In this document: positions 1 through 9,214 of the stretch, in pieces
Numbering within the stretch: the first letter of the stretch is position 1
Layout: each line of letters starts with the position of its first letter
From: Oscillatoria sp. CS-180
GTDB lineage: Bacteria; Cyanobacteriota; Cyanobacteriia; Phormidesmidales; Phormidesmidaceae
NCBI RefSeq assembly: GCF_028330965.1
Contig: NZ_JAQMUB010000024.1
Location: 1-59,681, forward strand
DNA length: 59,681 bases
Reading direction: 5' to 3'
The notes under the pieces: generated by a model
Seen by the model: only the letters and a program-made list of their open reading frames with translations
What the model was told of the DNA's origin: nothing
Database searches by the model: none
Translations under genes and position numbers: made by a program

Positions 1-16
1 AGCTCTCTACGCTCTT

Positions 17-134
17 TCCTGGTGCCTATGGCGGTCTGGAACCACCTCGACCCTTCCCGAACTCGAACGTGAAACGGGCCTGCGGCGAAGATACTTTGGG
101 GGCCACCCCACGGCAAAATAGCTCGGTGCCAGGT
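17..134 (+). rRNA. rrf: 5S ribosomal RNA
   Basis: This is the 5S rRNA of the large ribosomal subunit. The 5' end CCTGG (18-22) pairs with CCAGG (129-133) to close helix I. The interior has the conserved bacterial order, with a CCCGAACTCG block and GTGAAAC downstream of it, and the length of about 118 nt is normal. A strong hairpin terminator follows directly. This is presumably the last gene of an rRNA operon whose 16S and 23S genes lie to the left of the window. The exact ends are set by pairing and may be off by a base or two. Confidence 0.93.
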
Positions 135-145
135 TTATACTAAAG

Positions 146-189
146 AACCACCTCTGTTTCACTATATTTGGTGACAGGGGTGGTTTTTT
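146..189 (+). terminator. Rho-independent terminator of the rRNA operon
   Basis: The arms AACCACC-T-CTGT and ACAG-GG-GTGGTT form a strong stem around an AT-rich loop, and a run of six T follows. It sits 12 nt after the 5S rRNA, so it should end the rRNA transcript. Confidence 0.85.
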
Positions 190-269
190 ATAGGGAGCTT
201 CCCGAGAAATCTAAGTTGCCTTTCAGTTCCAGGTCTATAACTATAGAAGCGTTTTGAACGAGTCTTTTT

Positions 270-1805
270 ATGTCTACCTGGTCATCTGGCTATAATACTG
301 ATCTCGGCTATACTTTTGGTTTTTATCGCGAAATTAGTCCAGAGTGGCTCGATTATGTCGCTTTGACTAGGTCAGTTACGCCTCCCTCTGAACAGTGGCG
401 TTATTTAGAATTAGGATGCGGACAAGGTTATGGATTGACGCTTCTCGCAGCCCTGAATCCTGACCACGATTTCTTAGGCATTGACTTTAACCCTGTTCAT
501 GTGACTCATGCTCGTGGCTTAGTACGAGCTTCGGGATTAAGCAATATTCACTTTGAAGAAGCGGACTTTCTCGAAACTGCCAAGGAGTGGCCCGCTGCTT
601 GGGGCCAATTTGATTACTTAAGTGCTCATGGTATCTATTCTTGGATGAGCTCTGATGTTTGTAGGGCTATTGTTCAAACAGTCGATCATGCAGCTGCTCC
701 AGGAGCTTTATTTTACGTTAGCTATAATGCATTACCTGCTTGGGTATCCTCGTATCCAATTCAGCATTTGATGCGCCTTTGGCAAACAGCGGAAAGCCTG
801 GAATCAGTCAAAGCTATTGAGACAGGAATTAGCCGCCTGCAGGATATTACGGAAGCTCAAGCAGGGATGGCAAAGCTGCTGCCTGGCATGAAGGCAATGC
901 TTGAGAAGGTCGGTAGTCGAGATCGCGCCTATCTTGTCCAAGAGTATCTTCACGATAATTGGCATCCTAGGTGGTTTGACCAGGTCGTAGACGAACTCAA
1001 ACCGGCAAAGCTCAACTATGTAGGTACTGCTAGCTTAAGCGATTTGTACATCGCGAGCTTTATGCCAGATAAATTCAAATCTATTTTGAACACCTATTCT
1101 GATCCTATTGTGCGTGAGGTGATCATCGATGTCTTGACTAATCAGAGCTTCCGTCGTGATGTTTTTAGTCGCGGTGCGACACCGTTGTGGCCCATTCAAC
1201 GAAGAGACGCTCTTTTACAGCAGCGATTTGCGTTAGTGAACCGACCTGGAAACGTTGAGGAAGTGAAGTTTAAGACCTCAATAGGAGAACTGAAAGGTAA
1301 GTCTGAAATTTACACGTTGTTTTACGAAGAACTCGGTAGTGGGCCTAAGACAGCTGCTGAATTGATGAGCGTCAAAACATCTAAGGCGTTGAATTTAGGG
1401 GATATTTCACAGGCCATTTCGTTTATGTTAAGTGCTGGGCATATTACCTTCTTTCGGCCTCCTCATGATCGCGGTCCAGCTTTGGCTCTGAACAAAGCGA
1501 TCGCAATAGCAGTAGCAGAAGGCGCACCCTATCGGTTTGTAATTGCAAGTCGTATAGGTCATGTACTGACGGTAAGCGATGTTGATCTCATGTTTCTCGC
1601 AGAAACTTTCAACAATCCTAATGTTGCAGCAGTGGATCTTGGCTCAGCATTGACAACACGTCTATTGACACTGGGTAGAGGACTTACTCAAAACGGCAAA
1701 CCCTTAACAACACAAGAAACTCTGTTGCCGTATGCGGAAGAACTAGCCCAGAAATTTCTTCACCAGACACTTCCCAAATGGAAAGAACTTGGCGTTTGTG
1801 CCTAA
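270..1805 (+). CDS. SAM-dependent methyltransferase with methyltransferase regulatory domain
   Basis: This is a class I SAM-dependent methyltransferase; the substrate is unknown. SAM motif I is ELGCGQG near residue 47, followed by the acidic GIDFNP strand near residue 70, as in Rossmann methyltransferases. The N-terminus (SSGYNTDLGYTFGFYRE) and the total length of 511 residues match proteins in which a Methyltransf_25/12-like catalytic domain is followed by the methyltransferase regulatory domain (PF10119 type, about residues 210-300). The rest of the C-terminus is uncharacterised. There is no signal peptide or membrane segment, so it should be cytoplasmic. It is transcribed alone, downstream of the rRNA terminator, with no clear Shine-Dalgarno before the ATG. 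Such proteins are sometimes found near surface-polysaccharide genes, but the neighbours here give no support for that. Confidence 0.82.
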   Translation: MSTWSSGYNTDLGYTFGFYREISPEWLDYVALTRSVTPPSEQWRYLELGCGQGYGLTLLAALNPDHDFLGIDFNPVHVTHARGLVRASGLSNIHFEEADFLETAKEWPAAWGQFDYLSAHGIYSWMSSDVCRAIVQTVDHAAAPGALFYVSYNALPAWVSSYPIQHLMRLWQTAESLESVKAIETGISRLQDITEAQAGMAKLLPGMKAMLEKVGSRDRAYLVQEYLHDNWHPRWFDQVVDELKPAKLNYVGTASLSDLYIASFMPDKFKSILNTYSDPIVREVIIDVLTNQSFRRDVFSRGATPLWPIQRRDALLQQRFALVNRPGNVEEVKFKTSIGELKGKSEIYTLFYEELGSGPKTAAELMSVKTSKALNLGDISQAISFMLSAGHITFFRPPHDRGPALALNKAIAIAVAEGAPYRFVIASRIGHVLTVSDVDLMFLAETFNNPNVAAVDLGSALTTRLLTLGRGLTQNGKPLTTQETLLPYAEELAQKFLHQTLPKWKELGVCA

Positions 1806-1818
1806 AGTGCGCTATGGC

Positions 1819-1920
1819 CATAACACTGGCCATTTAGGCTAATGCACCAAGTATTTAGAAGGTTGTGATGAATAGCCAGGTTGCTTGCCGTCTGGTCCTA
1901 ATGGAACCGGTAACGGCTAC
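1819..1920 (+). repeat. Dispersed ~100-bp intergenic repeat, copy A
   Basis: This is a diverged member of the repeat family described in the findings. It starts with a GCCATTTAGGCTAATGCACC block and ends with GGAACCGGTAACGGCTAC. It lies between the 3' ends of the convergent methyltransferase and TerB genes and fills most of that spacer. The rest of the spacer up to 2113 shows nothing recognisable. Confidence 0.7.
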
Positions 1921-2113
1921 GATTAGGCAACCACTACTTCTCCCGCTAGACTCACCTGACTAAAACTGTAGATTGAATTGCTGTGGAAAACTCAATAAAG
2001 GTACTACCAACACTGAGTCTTATTGTGTTCAATACCAATCTAAACAAGGCACTTGCTGAACCTCGGATGCACTATTAGTCGTAGATAGTCTGCGTAAGTT
2101 CTGAAGGACTAAA

Positions 2114-2599
2114 TCAGGCAAGGTTAAAAAACTGCCTAAGCTGTTCAGTCATGCTATCAACAACTGAATGGTCAGAGCCTGCCGTCTCGATATCAGCTTC
2201 CAAACGTTGAACGGTTTCTGAAGGGAGGTCAAGCAATTTTACAAGACGAACATAGGCGTCTTCCTCTTCCGAGTTAATCAAATCCTCCTCCGGCGTACGA
2301 GAACTGCTACTGATGACTTCGTATCCTAAGCGCAGTACAAATTCCCGTTCCTCTTGTGACTGTAGCTTGGGTACTGATTCTTCAAGAGGGATGTTTTGCA
2401 TCAAATAATCGCGTAACTCTTTCTGTAATCCTGACTGCTGTTCAGCGTTTTGGGCAAACAGACTACTAAACCGTTCGAGCATCAAATCGACTTCCTCAGT
2501 CGCAAGCTCACCGTCACTCCAAGCCATTGAAGCAACAATTCGCATCAATGTCATTTGACGAGGAGAAATTGAGGGTGGTGGTGGAACTTGGAGAGCCAT
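2114..2599 (-). CDS. TerB-like (tellurite resistance TerB fold) protein
   Basis: This is a 161-residue soluble, all-helical protein resembling the TerB family (PF05099). The N-terminal part, with TLMRIVASMAWSDGEL and then a helix rich in acidic residues, matches the TerB signature in which an acidic D-G-E loop follows the first long helix and may bind metal. TerB-fold proteins are linked to envelope stress and tellurite phenotypes, but the exact role of the cyanobacterial versions is unknown. The ATG at 2599 has an AGGAG a few bases upstream, which supports this start. It stands alone, convergent with the methyltransferase gene. Confidence 0.75.
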   Translation of the reverse strand: MALQVPPPPSISPRQMTLMRIVASMAWSDGELATEEVDLMLERFSSLFAQNAEQQSGLQKELRDYLMQNIPLEESVPKLQSQEEREFVLRLGYEVISSSSRTPEEDLINSEEEDAYVRLVKLLDLPSETVQRLEADIETAGSDHSVVDSMTEQLRQFFNLA

Positions 2600-2860
2600 T
2601 ACAAACTCCTAAAGAGTGCAGCAACAATTGACTGGCTGAATTATGGCTCAAGCTAACATGACCTATCTGGTTGGCTGACAGACTCTTAACTGATCGCTAC
2701 ACAGCTTGTCATGGCTGACGGCAAAAAAATAACTCTATCCCCCGCCCGGAGCAAGCTTCAGAGGTTTCAAGCAACATAGCCATGACGGTTAAAGCTGTAC
2801 AAACGTCTGTAAAGTCTCTGCAATATCTGATTTTTATTGCTTTGGATTGTGAAACAGGTT

Positions 2861-3544
2861 CTAGCTCTTACCCGCAAGCTGACTTAATTGCTTTGTGTTA
2901 GTTAACAAAATGGCATTTTGAGCTTCGTCAACTTTGACCCACCCTTTTTCAATTAACTTCTCCATAATTTTGCTGGTTTCTTCCTCAGAGATGTCTGCCA
3001 CATCAGCTAGGTCGTCTTGGGGAATGTTGAAGATGGCAATGCCTTCTTCACTGGACTGACCATAAGCTTCACAGAGAGTTGCCAATGTATTCGCCAGCTT
3101 GATAGCAGGTGGTTGATTACGAAGCTGAAAGCGAAAATTAGTGAGTCGGAGTCGCTGCACCATCAGCTGAAGCATCCGGTGGTGCAATTGGGAGTCCTTA
3201 AACAAAGTTTGAATGAACCGCTGTGCAGAGACGCTTAAAAGCTTCACGGGTGCTAGGGCGACCACGTCCGTTGATCGGGGGGATTCGTCTAGGATCGCCA
3301 TTTCTCCAAAAAAGTCTCCCGGTCCAAGCACGGCTAAAGTAACAGCACCATCACCCGCGTGACGACGAACTTTCACCCAGCCTGACTCGATGAAATAAAC
3401 AGCGTTGCCCCAAGCGTCCTCCATCAGAACCGCTCGGTCAGCAGGATATTCATGCTCAGTCGCAACGGACAAGAGCCATTCGACGGTTTCAGGATTGGCA
3501 ACATCGAAAAGCGGGAAAAGCTCACTAAAGGCTTCTGGCTGCAT
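2861..3544 (-). CDS. Crp/Fnr-type transcriptional regulator
   Basis: This is a 227-residue protein with the Crp/Fnr layout. Residues about 15-130 form a cyclic-nucleotide-binding beta-roll with the phosphate-binding cassette FGEMAILDESPRSTDV, then a dimerisation helix, then a winged-helix region (NIPQDDLADVADISEEETSKI, about 175-200). The Gly-Glu and Arg-Ser of the cassette, which in Crp contact the ribose and phosphate of cAMP, are both present, so cyclic-nucleotide binding is plausible. The recognition helix does not closely match E. coli Crp, so the DNA target cannot be predicted. The gene appears monocistronic. It may act downstream of the adenylate cyclase encoded at 11683-13668, but that is inference. 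Confidence 0.85.
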   Translation of the reverse strand: MQPEAFSELFPLFDVANPETVEWLLSVATEHEYPADRAVLMEDAWGNAVYFIESGWVKVRRHAGDGAVTLAVLGPGDFFGEMAILDESPRSTDVVALAPVKLLSVSAQRFIQTLFKDSQLHHRMLQLMVQRLRLTNFRFQLRNQPPAIKLANTLATLCEAYGQSSEEGIAIFNIPQDDLADVADISEEETSKIMEKLIEKGWVKVDEAQNAILLTNTKQLSQLAGKS

Positions 3545-3726
3545 GGGAGTTTAGAGTGTTTGAGCTAGAGATTACGAGTTTCAGGGTACTGATTTTATCT
3601 AGAAACAGTGCGATCGCAAGCGGCTGTTAAAAATCTGCACTCATACTACCCACAAACCTTAGGCAATATCCATCCCTCTTTGATGAAGAGCACAGGAATT
3701 TTTGTCAGCGTTCTGGCAAAAAGACA

Positions 3727-4605
3727 TCAACTTCGCTTGGGCAGAGCTAGCTCTTGACATCGGATATCTATGACAGCTTGGCGAATTTGGGGACGGAGGG
3801 CCTTCACATATTCAGGCCAGCCAATCAACATAGGTTGACGATGAATTAGTGTATGGGGATAAACGTTGTTGATGCTGAAACGAATGGGAAAACCGTCCAA
3901 ATCACAGCAGGTAAGGCCAGCGGCGGCAGCTAGAGCTAAAGGCCCTGTGGTATCCCACAATTTAACTCGACCGTTGAGATAAACGTATAACCCTGCCTGC
4001 CCCTTGATGACCTCTAAAACCTTGAGCCCAAAGCTGCCAATGGAGTTAAACGTAAGCTTAGGAATACGATCGCTGATGGCATTGCCAAACCGACGCTGAT
4101 CGCGATCGCCTAACAGCAGTATTGAACGATCGCCCAATTTCTGGGGGCAGGGATGCAACGAAACCGTCTTGCCATCGCTACCGCGTTGAAACAATCCCCA
4201 TTCAGGTCCTCCCCAATACAAGCGGTCTTGAGCGGGAGCATAGACCCAACCTGCTTGAGGTTGGTCATTTTCTAACAATCCCACCATGACCGAATAATGT
4301 TGACCGCGATTAATAAAGTCTTCGGTCCCATCGATTGGATCGATAACCCACAGACGACGATACGCGGTCAAAAACTGTGCTGCAGAAGATTGATTTTCCT
4401 CAGTGATAATGCCGTCTGCGGGAAATTGCGTTGCAAATGCCTGGGAGAGATATCGATCTAAAGCTCGATCCACGGTTGTAACGTAGTCTTCATGGCCTTT
4501 CTCAAACACATCGAAAGTCTCTAGTGCTGCTTGACGAGCCTGATGACCGCTGTGCAGCAGAGTCTGAAGAATTTGAGTGTTTTCGTCTACAGACAAAGGT
4601 GGCAT
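3727..4605 (-). CDS. Inositol monophosphatase family protein (IMPase/CysQ-like)
   Basis: This is an Mg2+-dependent phosphatase of the FIG/IMPase superfamily, acting on inositol phosphates, histidinol phosphate or 3'-phosphoadenosine phosphates. The metal-binding motifs are in order: IITEEN, then WVIDPIDGTEDFI, then the C-terminal WDTTGPLALAAAAG with the third Asp. I start it at the ATG giving MPPLSVDEN, which yields 292 residues, the usual size. An in-frame GTG at 4713 would add 36 residues with no family counterpart. Neither start has a good Shine-Dalgarno. The substrate cannot be assigned from motifs alone. It stands alone upstream of the divergent DCC gene. Confidence 0.85.
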   Translation of the reverse strand: MPPLSVDENTQILQTLLHSGHQARQAALETFDVFEKGHEDYVTTVDRALDRYLSQAFATQFPADGIITEENQSSAAQFLTAYRRLWVIDPIDGTEDFINRGQHYSVMVGLLENDQPQAGWVYAPAQDRLYWGGPEWGLFQRGSDGKTVSLHPCPQKLGDRSILLLGDRDQRRFGNAISDRIPKLTFNSIGSFGLKVLEVIKGQAGLYVYLNGRVKLWDTTGPLALAAAAGLTCCDLDGFPIRFSINNVYPHTLIHRQPMLIGWPEYVKALRPQIRQAVIDIRCQELALPKRS

Positions 4606-4933
4606 TAGGAGAATTGATTCAATACTGTTTTCGTAGAACAGTGACAGTGTCCCATGGCGCAGACTCTCTGTAGGCTCTACCCCTAGAAATAGTCCGTTCA
4701 CTAAACTGACCACATTAAAAATGCAGGTTAAATCAGCGTCAAAGTAGTGAATGTCTGACTGGCTAGCCTATAGCTAAACTCAGCTTGCCTAAACTAGGTA
4801 AGCTATTGTTTTAGCTGGGTCATTCGATGAGTGGTTAGATTTTGATGCAAACGCAGATTGTAGCCCCAAGTATCCGAAACATTTCTTAAAATAGAATAGA
4901 TAAGAGCTGATTTAACTCATTCATCGTTCACGT

Positions 4934-5413
4934 ATGACTTCTACTTCTACCCGCGATCGCGTTAATCCTCCTGAAGCGAATCCTCAATCCTGGAAAATTG
5001 CCTTGCTCTACGATGGCGATTGTCCTTTGTGTTTGCGTGAAGTTAATTTTTTGCGGAAAAAAGATGCTGGTCGAGGATTAGTGAGATTTGTGGACATTGC
5101 AGACGATGACTATAATCCAGCAGAAAGTGGCGGTGTGGATTTTGAAACTGCGATGGGACGTATTCATGCCGTTTATCCAGACGGCACGGTCATTAAAAAC
5201 GTTGAAGTCTTTCGCCAGATCTATAGCGTACTTGGAATTGGCTGGATGTATGCACCCACCCGCTGGCCGATTGTAGGCCCAATTATCGATAAGCTCTACG
5301 ACATCTGGGCTGATTTGCGGTTGAAGGTAACTGGACGCCCTGACTTGCAAACCTTAGTGGCTCAACGACAAGAGCGTTTAAGCTGTGAAACTGAAGGTCG
5401 CTGCCGGCTGTGA
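4934..5413 (+). CDS. Thiol-disulfide oxidoreductase DCC family protein (DUF393)
   Basis: This is a 159-residue protein of the DCC family (PF04134). The defining motif YDGDCPLC is at residues 26-33, so a CxxC-type redox site (Cys30, Cys33) follows the first beta-strand in a thioredoxin-like fold. A second block, YPDGTVIKNVEVFRQIY, and the C-terminal WPIVGPIIDKLYDIWAD helix are also typical. The reaction partner is unknown; the family is assumed to take part in thiol-disulfide exchange. There is no signal peptide, though the C-terminal hydrophobic helix could touch the membrane. The tRNA-Arg gene lies 40 bp downstream on the other strand. Confidence 0.85.
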   Translation: MTSTSTRDRVNPPEANPQSWKIALLYDGDCPLCLREVNFLRKKDAGRGLVRFVDIADDDYNPAESGGVDFETAMGRIHAVYPDGTVIKNVEVFRQIYSVLGIGWMYAPTRWPIVGPIIDKLYDIWADLRLKVTGRPDLQTLVAQRQERLSCETEGRCRL

Positions 5414-5452
5414 CAAGTGACTGGACCTTATACAAGACTTATGCAAGAGAAC

Positions 5453-5525
5453 GAGCACGGAGGGATTCGAACCCCCGACCCTCAGAACCGGAATCTGATG
5501 CTCTATCCAACTGAGCTACGTGCCC
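5453..5525 (-). tRNA. tRNA-Arg (anticodon CCG)
   Basis: The reverse strand folds into a complete cloverleaf. The acceptor stem is GGGCACG/CGTGCTC, the D arm is GCTC...GAGC, and the anticodon stem TCAGA/TCTGA holds the loop TTCCGGT. The T arm is GGGGG-TTCGAAT-CCCTC. The loop places CCG at positions 34-36, which reads the codon CGG. CCA is not encoded. There is no intron. Confidence 0.95.
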
Positions 5526-5839
5526 TGGGTCAGGCTGTATTGTAGCATTCCCCTTAAATTACGAGAGAAGCTTTGGGAAATCGTAATAGCGCACGGTCTC
5601 CTAATCTGGCTGAGAAACCCTTTAGACACCCTATCTCGCCAAACATCTGAGGCAAAGACCCATAGCCCTGTCAGCTTGGTCAAGTCCATATCGATGTCTT
5701 AAGGGAGCAAGGAACAGGGAATGGGGCATGTTGACTCAAATGCATGCCGCTATAGCTTCAGGCTATTTACGATGTGATGTAGGTTGATTGAGCGGAAGCT
5801 GTAGAGAGCTGATAGCGATCGATGGGCTTTGCTAAGGGT

Positions 5840-6031
5840 TCAACACTCGCTAGGATTAGCAAACATAGATACAGGTACTTCTTCATAGTTGGGGCTTAAG
5901 GTGCGGCTGTAGGTATCAACCACTGCTCCATCAGAAGTTACAGGGCTAAAACTGTGTTTCTTATCTATAGGCAAATCGATCTTGATCACAAGGGGTAATG
6001 TTTTAGAGCCATGAAGCTGTGCTTTGACCCT
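5840..6031 (-). pseudogene. Possible remnant of a protein C-terminus
   Basis: On the reverse strand a 63-codon open stretch ends in TGA at 5840-5842 and has no ATG; a stop codon lies just upstream (6032-6034). Its translation reads like real beta-rich protein: KTLPLVIKIDLPIDKKHSF, then VVDTYSRTLSPNYEEVPV. The family is not recognised. It may be the decayed end of a lost gene, or chance. Nothing else is recognisable in the 563-bp spacer 5526-6088. Confidence 0.25.
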
Positions 6032-6088
6032 TTAGACGCTTGATTTCTAATGCTTTGGTCTTGTTCATGTGTGGCTGCTGTCTCCCCC

Positions 6089-7498
6089 TTAAAAGAGAGG
6101 AATGGTAGCGTCAAAGCTAATACCAAAGAAGGAATCGTCGAAAGTGATGCGCTCTTCCGATGAGCGTCCGTAGCTCAATCCCCCGAACAGTGAGACTCTT
6201 ACTGATGGACTAATGGCATAACGGATCTGTCCTGTGATGCGCTGATAGGTCTCATGGCGGTTTTGTTGGGTAAAGTCAGAGACGGTGAGCCGATAGCTGA
6301 GACCTGTATCCCAGCGGGGGTCGATGCGATAGCCCAAGTAAGCGCCTACGGAGTTTAGGACATTACTAAATCGCTCTGGATCGCTGAAAAAGACTTGGCC
6401 TTGGTAGTAAGTATCCAGAGTGAGCTGAGGGGTTAGGAAATCTCGGCGGCCAATAGTCAGTTCAATACCGTCATTGCTGAAAAATTGATCTTGATAACCT
6501 TCATCAAAAAGCATTTGATGGCTAAAGGTTAATTGCCCATAGACGCGATCGCTGAAACGATGGCGAATGCCTGCTCGAAATCTGATCTCGTCGTAGCTAG
6601 AGTTGCTTTGTTCTTGATAGCGTAAAAAATTGGTTTCGACGGATGCCACGATATTAGTGCTAGGCCCAATTTGGGGAAAGGCCGTTAACCGGATGCCTGG
6701 GCGGATGAAGTTGTCACCAAATCGCCCCTGAATGGCATCCTCCACAAGAAAAACATTGTCGCTACTAGACGCTGACACATAGGTTGATAGAAAGATTGAG
6801 GGACGAGGGGGTGGGGGTGGTGCAATCTGACGGAGTTGCAAAATTCCTAATTCAGGATCCTGAAGTGGACTGCGCAGTTGAATAATGCCCAACTCTGGAT
6901 CTCTGCGAGGGTCTTCAACCTCAATTACGCCCAGTTCTGGATCAGCTGGGACTGAGGCGATGTCAGCAGGTAAAGCGCTTTCATCGGGTGCTGATGTAAC
7001 GGCGTCATCAGGAGATGGAGAAGTCGCACGGGGAGGATTGTCCTCCGGAAAAGATTCTAGAAATGTTTCTAGAAGGGGGGTAGCACTTTTAGGCTCCTTC
7101 TTATCCGTATTGGGTTTTGCTGCCCTATCTGTGAGGTTTTCTGGGAACTGAGAGGTCGCCGCGATCGCGGATTCTTCAACCCAAACAGCGTCGTTGGGTC
7201 TTTCGCTGACATCGGATATAGGCTCGATACCTTTCGCAGACGACTCAATTACAGTCGGTTCAACTGCAATGGTTGTGACCTGAACTAAATGTTCTTCTGT
7301 TCGCTCTCCTGAGTCAAGAGCGTTGACGTGGGAAGGGGTATTGGAGGTATTGGATGAGAAGCCGCTAGCAACACGGTCTTCCGATGCAGGTGCTATGGCT
7401 GAACTAGCAGTAGCATTGGTTTGATGCAAGCTCCAGAAGATAGGCACCCAGCATATAATCCAATACGTGTACTTGGATAAAAAGATATGGCTTAGCAC
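6089..7498 (-). CDS. Putative outer-membrane beta-barrel protein with proline-rich N-terminal region
   Basis: This is a 469-residue protein. A hydrophobic N-terminal segment (YWIICWVPIFWSL) can serve as a signal sequence. Residues about 35-230 are low-complexity and Ser/Pro/Asp-rich. They include three tandem short units of the type DPELGxIxL (about residues 185-225) and a PPPPPRP stretch. From about residue 235 onward, alternating polar/hydrophobic strands rich in aromatic residues and Gly look like an outer-membrane barrel, ending in the terminal Phe (SFDATIPLF) expected for BAM recognition. It is divergently transcribed from the first FecR gene across a 237-bp shared upstream region, suggesting functional linkage. 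The specific function is not known; a porin or surface-exposed sensor partner are options. Confidence 0.65.
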   Translation of the reverse strand: MLSHIFLSKYTYWIICWVPIFWSLHQTNATASSAIAPASEDRVASGFSSNTSNTPSHVNALDSGERTEEHLVQVTTIAVEPTVIESSAKGIEPISDVSERPNDAVWVEESAIAATSQFPENLTDRAAKPNTDKKEPKSATPLLETFLESFPEDNPPRATSPSPDDAVTSAPDESALPADIASVPADPELGVIEVEDPRRDPELGIIQLRSPLQDPELGILQLRQIAPPPPPRPSIFLSTYVSASSSDNVFLVEDAIQGRFGDNFIRPGIRLTAFPQIGPSTNIVASVETNFLRYQEQSNSSYDEIRFRAGIRHRFSDRVYGQLTFSHQMLFDEGYQDQFFSNDGIELTIGRRDFLTPQLTLDTYYQGQVFFSDPERFSNVLNSVGAYLGYRIDPRWDTGLSYRLTVSDFTQQNRHETYQRITGQIRYAISPSVRVSLFGGLSYGRSSEERITFDDSFFGISFDATIPLF

Positions 7499-7735
7499 AA
7501 ACGGTTCCGCAAAAGAGGTTGAGACTTCTTCCTATAGCCAAGCATGTGCCATTTTTGACACATCTATCATGAAATTCTGATGTCGGAGAACACACTCGTT
7601 TGAGAAACGTTCAATGTTTCTTTATCGTCGGGATATTAATGATAGAAGCTGATTAAGTCTTATGGGTTGGCAGGACGAATACTGTTTTGACTCTTGGATG
7701 CAGATGGTAGTTCCTCTAGAAAGGCTATTAAGCAG

Positions 7736-8872
7736 ATGGTCATTCGTCAATACTTTCTCCGCTGCAGCGGGTTAGTTGGTCTTGTTTATTGGGTTTTGAG
7801 CGCGATCGCGGCTCCTGCGTCTCGGGCTGAGACTGTGCTGACAAGAGCAGATGTAGAGTCTTTTCAAAATAGAGTTGAAATATTGTTGCGTGGCGGGCCT
7901 ACTCGTCCTGTGCGCTTGAGCGATCGCCTCGGTACAGGCGATGCCGTTCGAACAGACACTGCATCTCAAGTTGATCTGAGATTTAACGATGGTTCATTTG
8001 CCCGTGTCGGTGAGCTTGCTACCTTTTGGTTCATTCCCAATACACGTGACTTTCGGCTGTCGAACGGAACGGTGCTGTTTTTGGTTCCCCCTGGTAACGG
8101 TAGCAGCACGATAGAGACGCCAAATGTAGTGGTGGGCATACAGGGGACCGCGATCGTTGTGCGCCACTTTCCGTCTCCTGATGAGAACCTGTCCGAGCAA
8201 ACTGATCCGCTAGCTAATTTGACAGGAGATACGGGACGAACGGCGGTCATGGTGTTGACTGATAGTCCTGGTGGGCCTGCTGAAATCAAACTACAGGATG
8301 GTCGCAGCGTTAATGTGTCTTCTGGAGAAGTTGCCATTGTTGATAACGGCAATCTTTATCTTTTCGAGTTTGACTTAGGGCTTTTCTATGAAACCAGTCC
8401 GCTACTAGAAGGGCTGTTTCTGGAGGACGCTAATTATCTCGACAGTTCTCCAACAGCTCCTGTACGACAAGAGATGGTGGAAGGATTAGAGAATCAGCAG
8501 GATTTTGCCGGTGACTACTTCTTGAATCCATCCTTTTTGAGTCCTGATACCGATATTTCAACCGGAAGTGGATGGTTGTTTCCTATCAACCCTGCCTCAC
8601 CAGTAGATGAGTCAGCCACCGAGTCAACCGAAAATCTTGACGATGATGCTGGAATTTCGGCTCCTCATGAAGGCACAGCCGACTTGGAAGGCGAGTTAAG
8701 TCCGCCTGAAACAATAGACATGCCATCTATTGATAATCCGCCTGCACCTACCGATGGAACCGATGGCGATGTATTACCCCCCGGCGTAATTACTCCGATA
8801 CCGAATGAAACTTCTCCCGTTCCTCAACAGTCAGGAGAAGAACAGATCCCAAATCCTGCCACCTCAGATTAG
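7736..8872 (+). CDS. Secreted FecR-domain protein (first paralogue)
   Basis: This is a FecR-domain protein with an N-terminal signal sequence rather than the cytoplasmic anti-sigma segment of classical FecR. The ATG giving MVIRQYFLRC is preferred over one 42 bp upstream because it places the hydrophobic segment GLVGLVYWVLSAIAAP at the N-terminus, with a likely cleavage after SRA. The FecR domain follows, with [36 protein letters not shown] and GIQGTAIVVRH (about residues 40-200). The C-terminal 130 residues are acidic and Pro/Ser-rich. The protein should be periplasmic or anchored at the envelope. It shares most of its FecR core with the next gene, so the two are tandem paralogues. A role in passing on an envelope signal is inferred from family and context. 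Confidence 0.82.
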   Translation: MVIRQYFLRCSGLVGLVYWVLSAIAAPASRAETVLTRADVESFQNRVEILLRGGPTRPVRLSDRLGTGDAVRTDTASQVDLRFNDGSFARVGELATFWFIPNTRDFRLSNGTVLFLVPPGNGSSTIETPNVVVGIQGTAIVVRHFPSPDENLSEQTDPLANLTGDTGRTAVMVLTDSPGGPAEIKLQDGRSVNVSSGEVAIVDNGNLYLFEFDLGLFYETSPLLEGLFLEDANYLDSSPTAPVRQEMVEGLENQQDFAGDYFLNPSFLSPDTDISTGSGWLFPINPASPVDESATESTENLDDDAGISAPHEGTADLEGELSPPETIDMPSIDNPPAPTDGTDGDVLPPGVITPIPNETSPVPQQSGEEQIPNPATSD

Positions 8873-9214
8873 ACTTAGCCGTCTTGCCCAGACATACAGA
8901 CTTCGCACAAAATCTACGGAAAAATTCATGAAGTCTTTACGTTGAGGCGTAGGGATTCGATGAAGTCTAGCGGATTTCTCTATAGGATGTAGGTGGCATA
9001 TCGGGTAAACGCACACTTGAGCCGTGCTCTGTGTGACTGCAAGCACATAGCCCCCTGGAATAAGCATGTAGTGTTTGTACTGGATTATCAGGCAGGTGGG
9101 GCTACTGACAAGCACAGTGAGGATGCTTGACAAGCCTGATAGCTTGATGAAGTCAAATGCCTTCATTGGGTAGGAATTCCTAGCACTGTTCCTTCGAAAC
9201 TCGGATTGCTAACT
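8873..9214. other. Spacer between the two FecR paralogues, no gene seen
   Basis: These 342 bp contain no convincing ORF, hairpin terminator or copy of the dispersed repeat. A motif resembling GATGAAGTC occurs more than once (near 8928, 8959 and 9146) but without regular spacing. The second FecR gene probably has its own promoter here, because the spacer is long for an operon. Confidence 0.5.
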
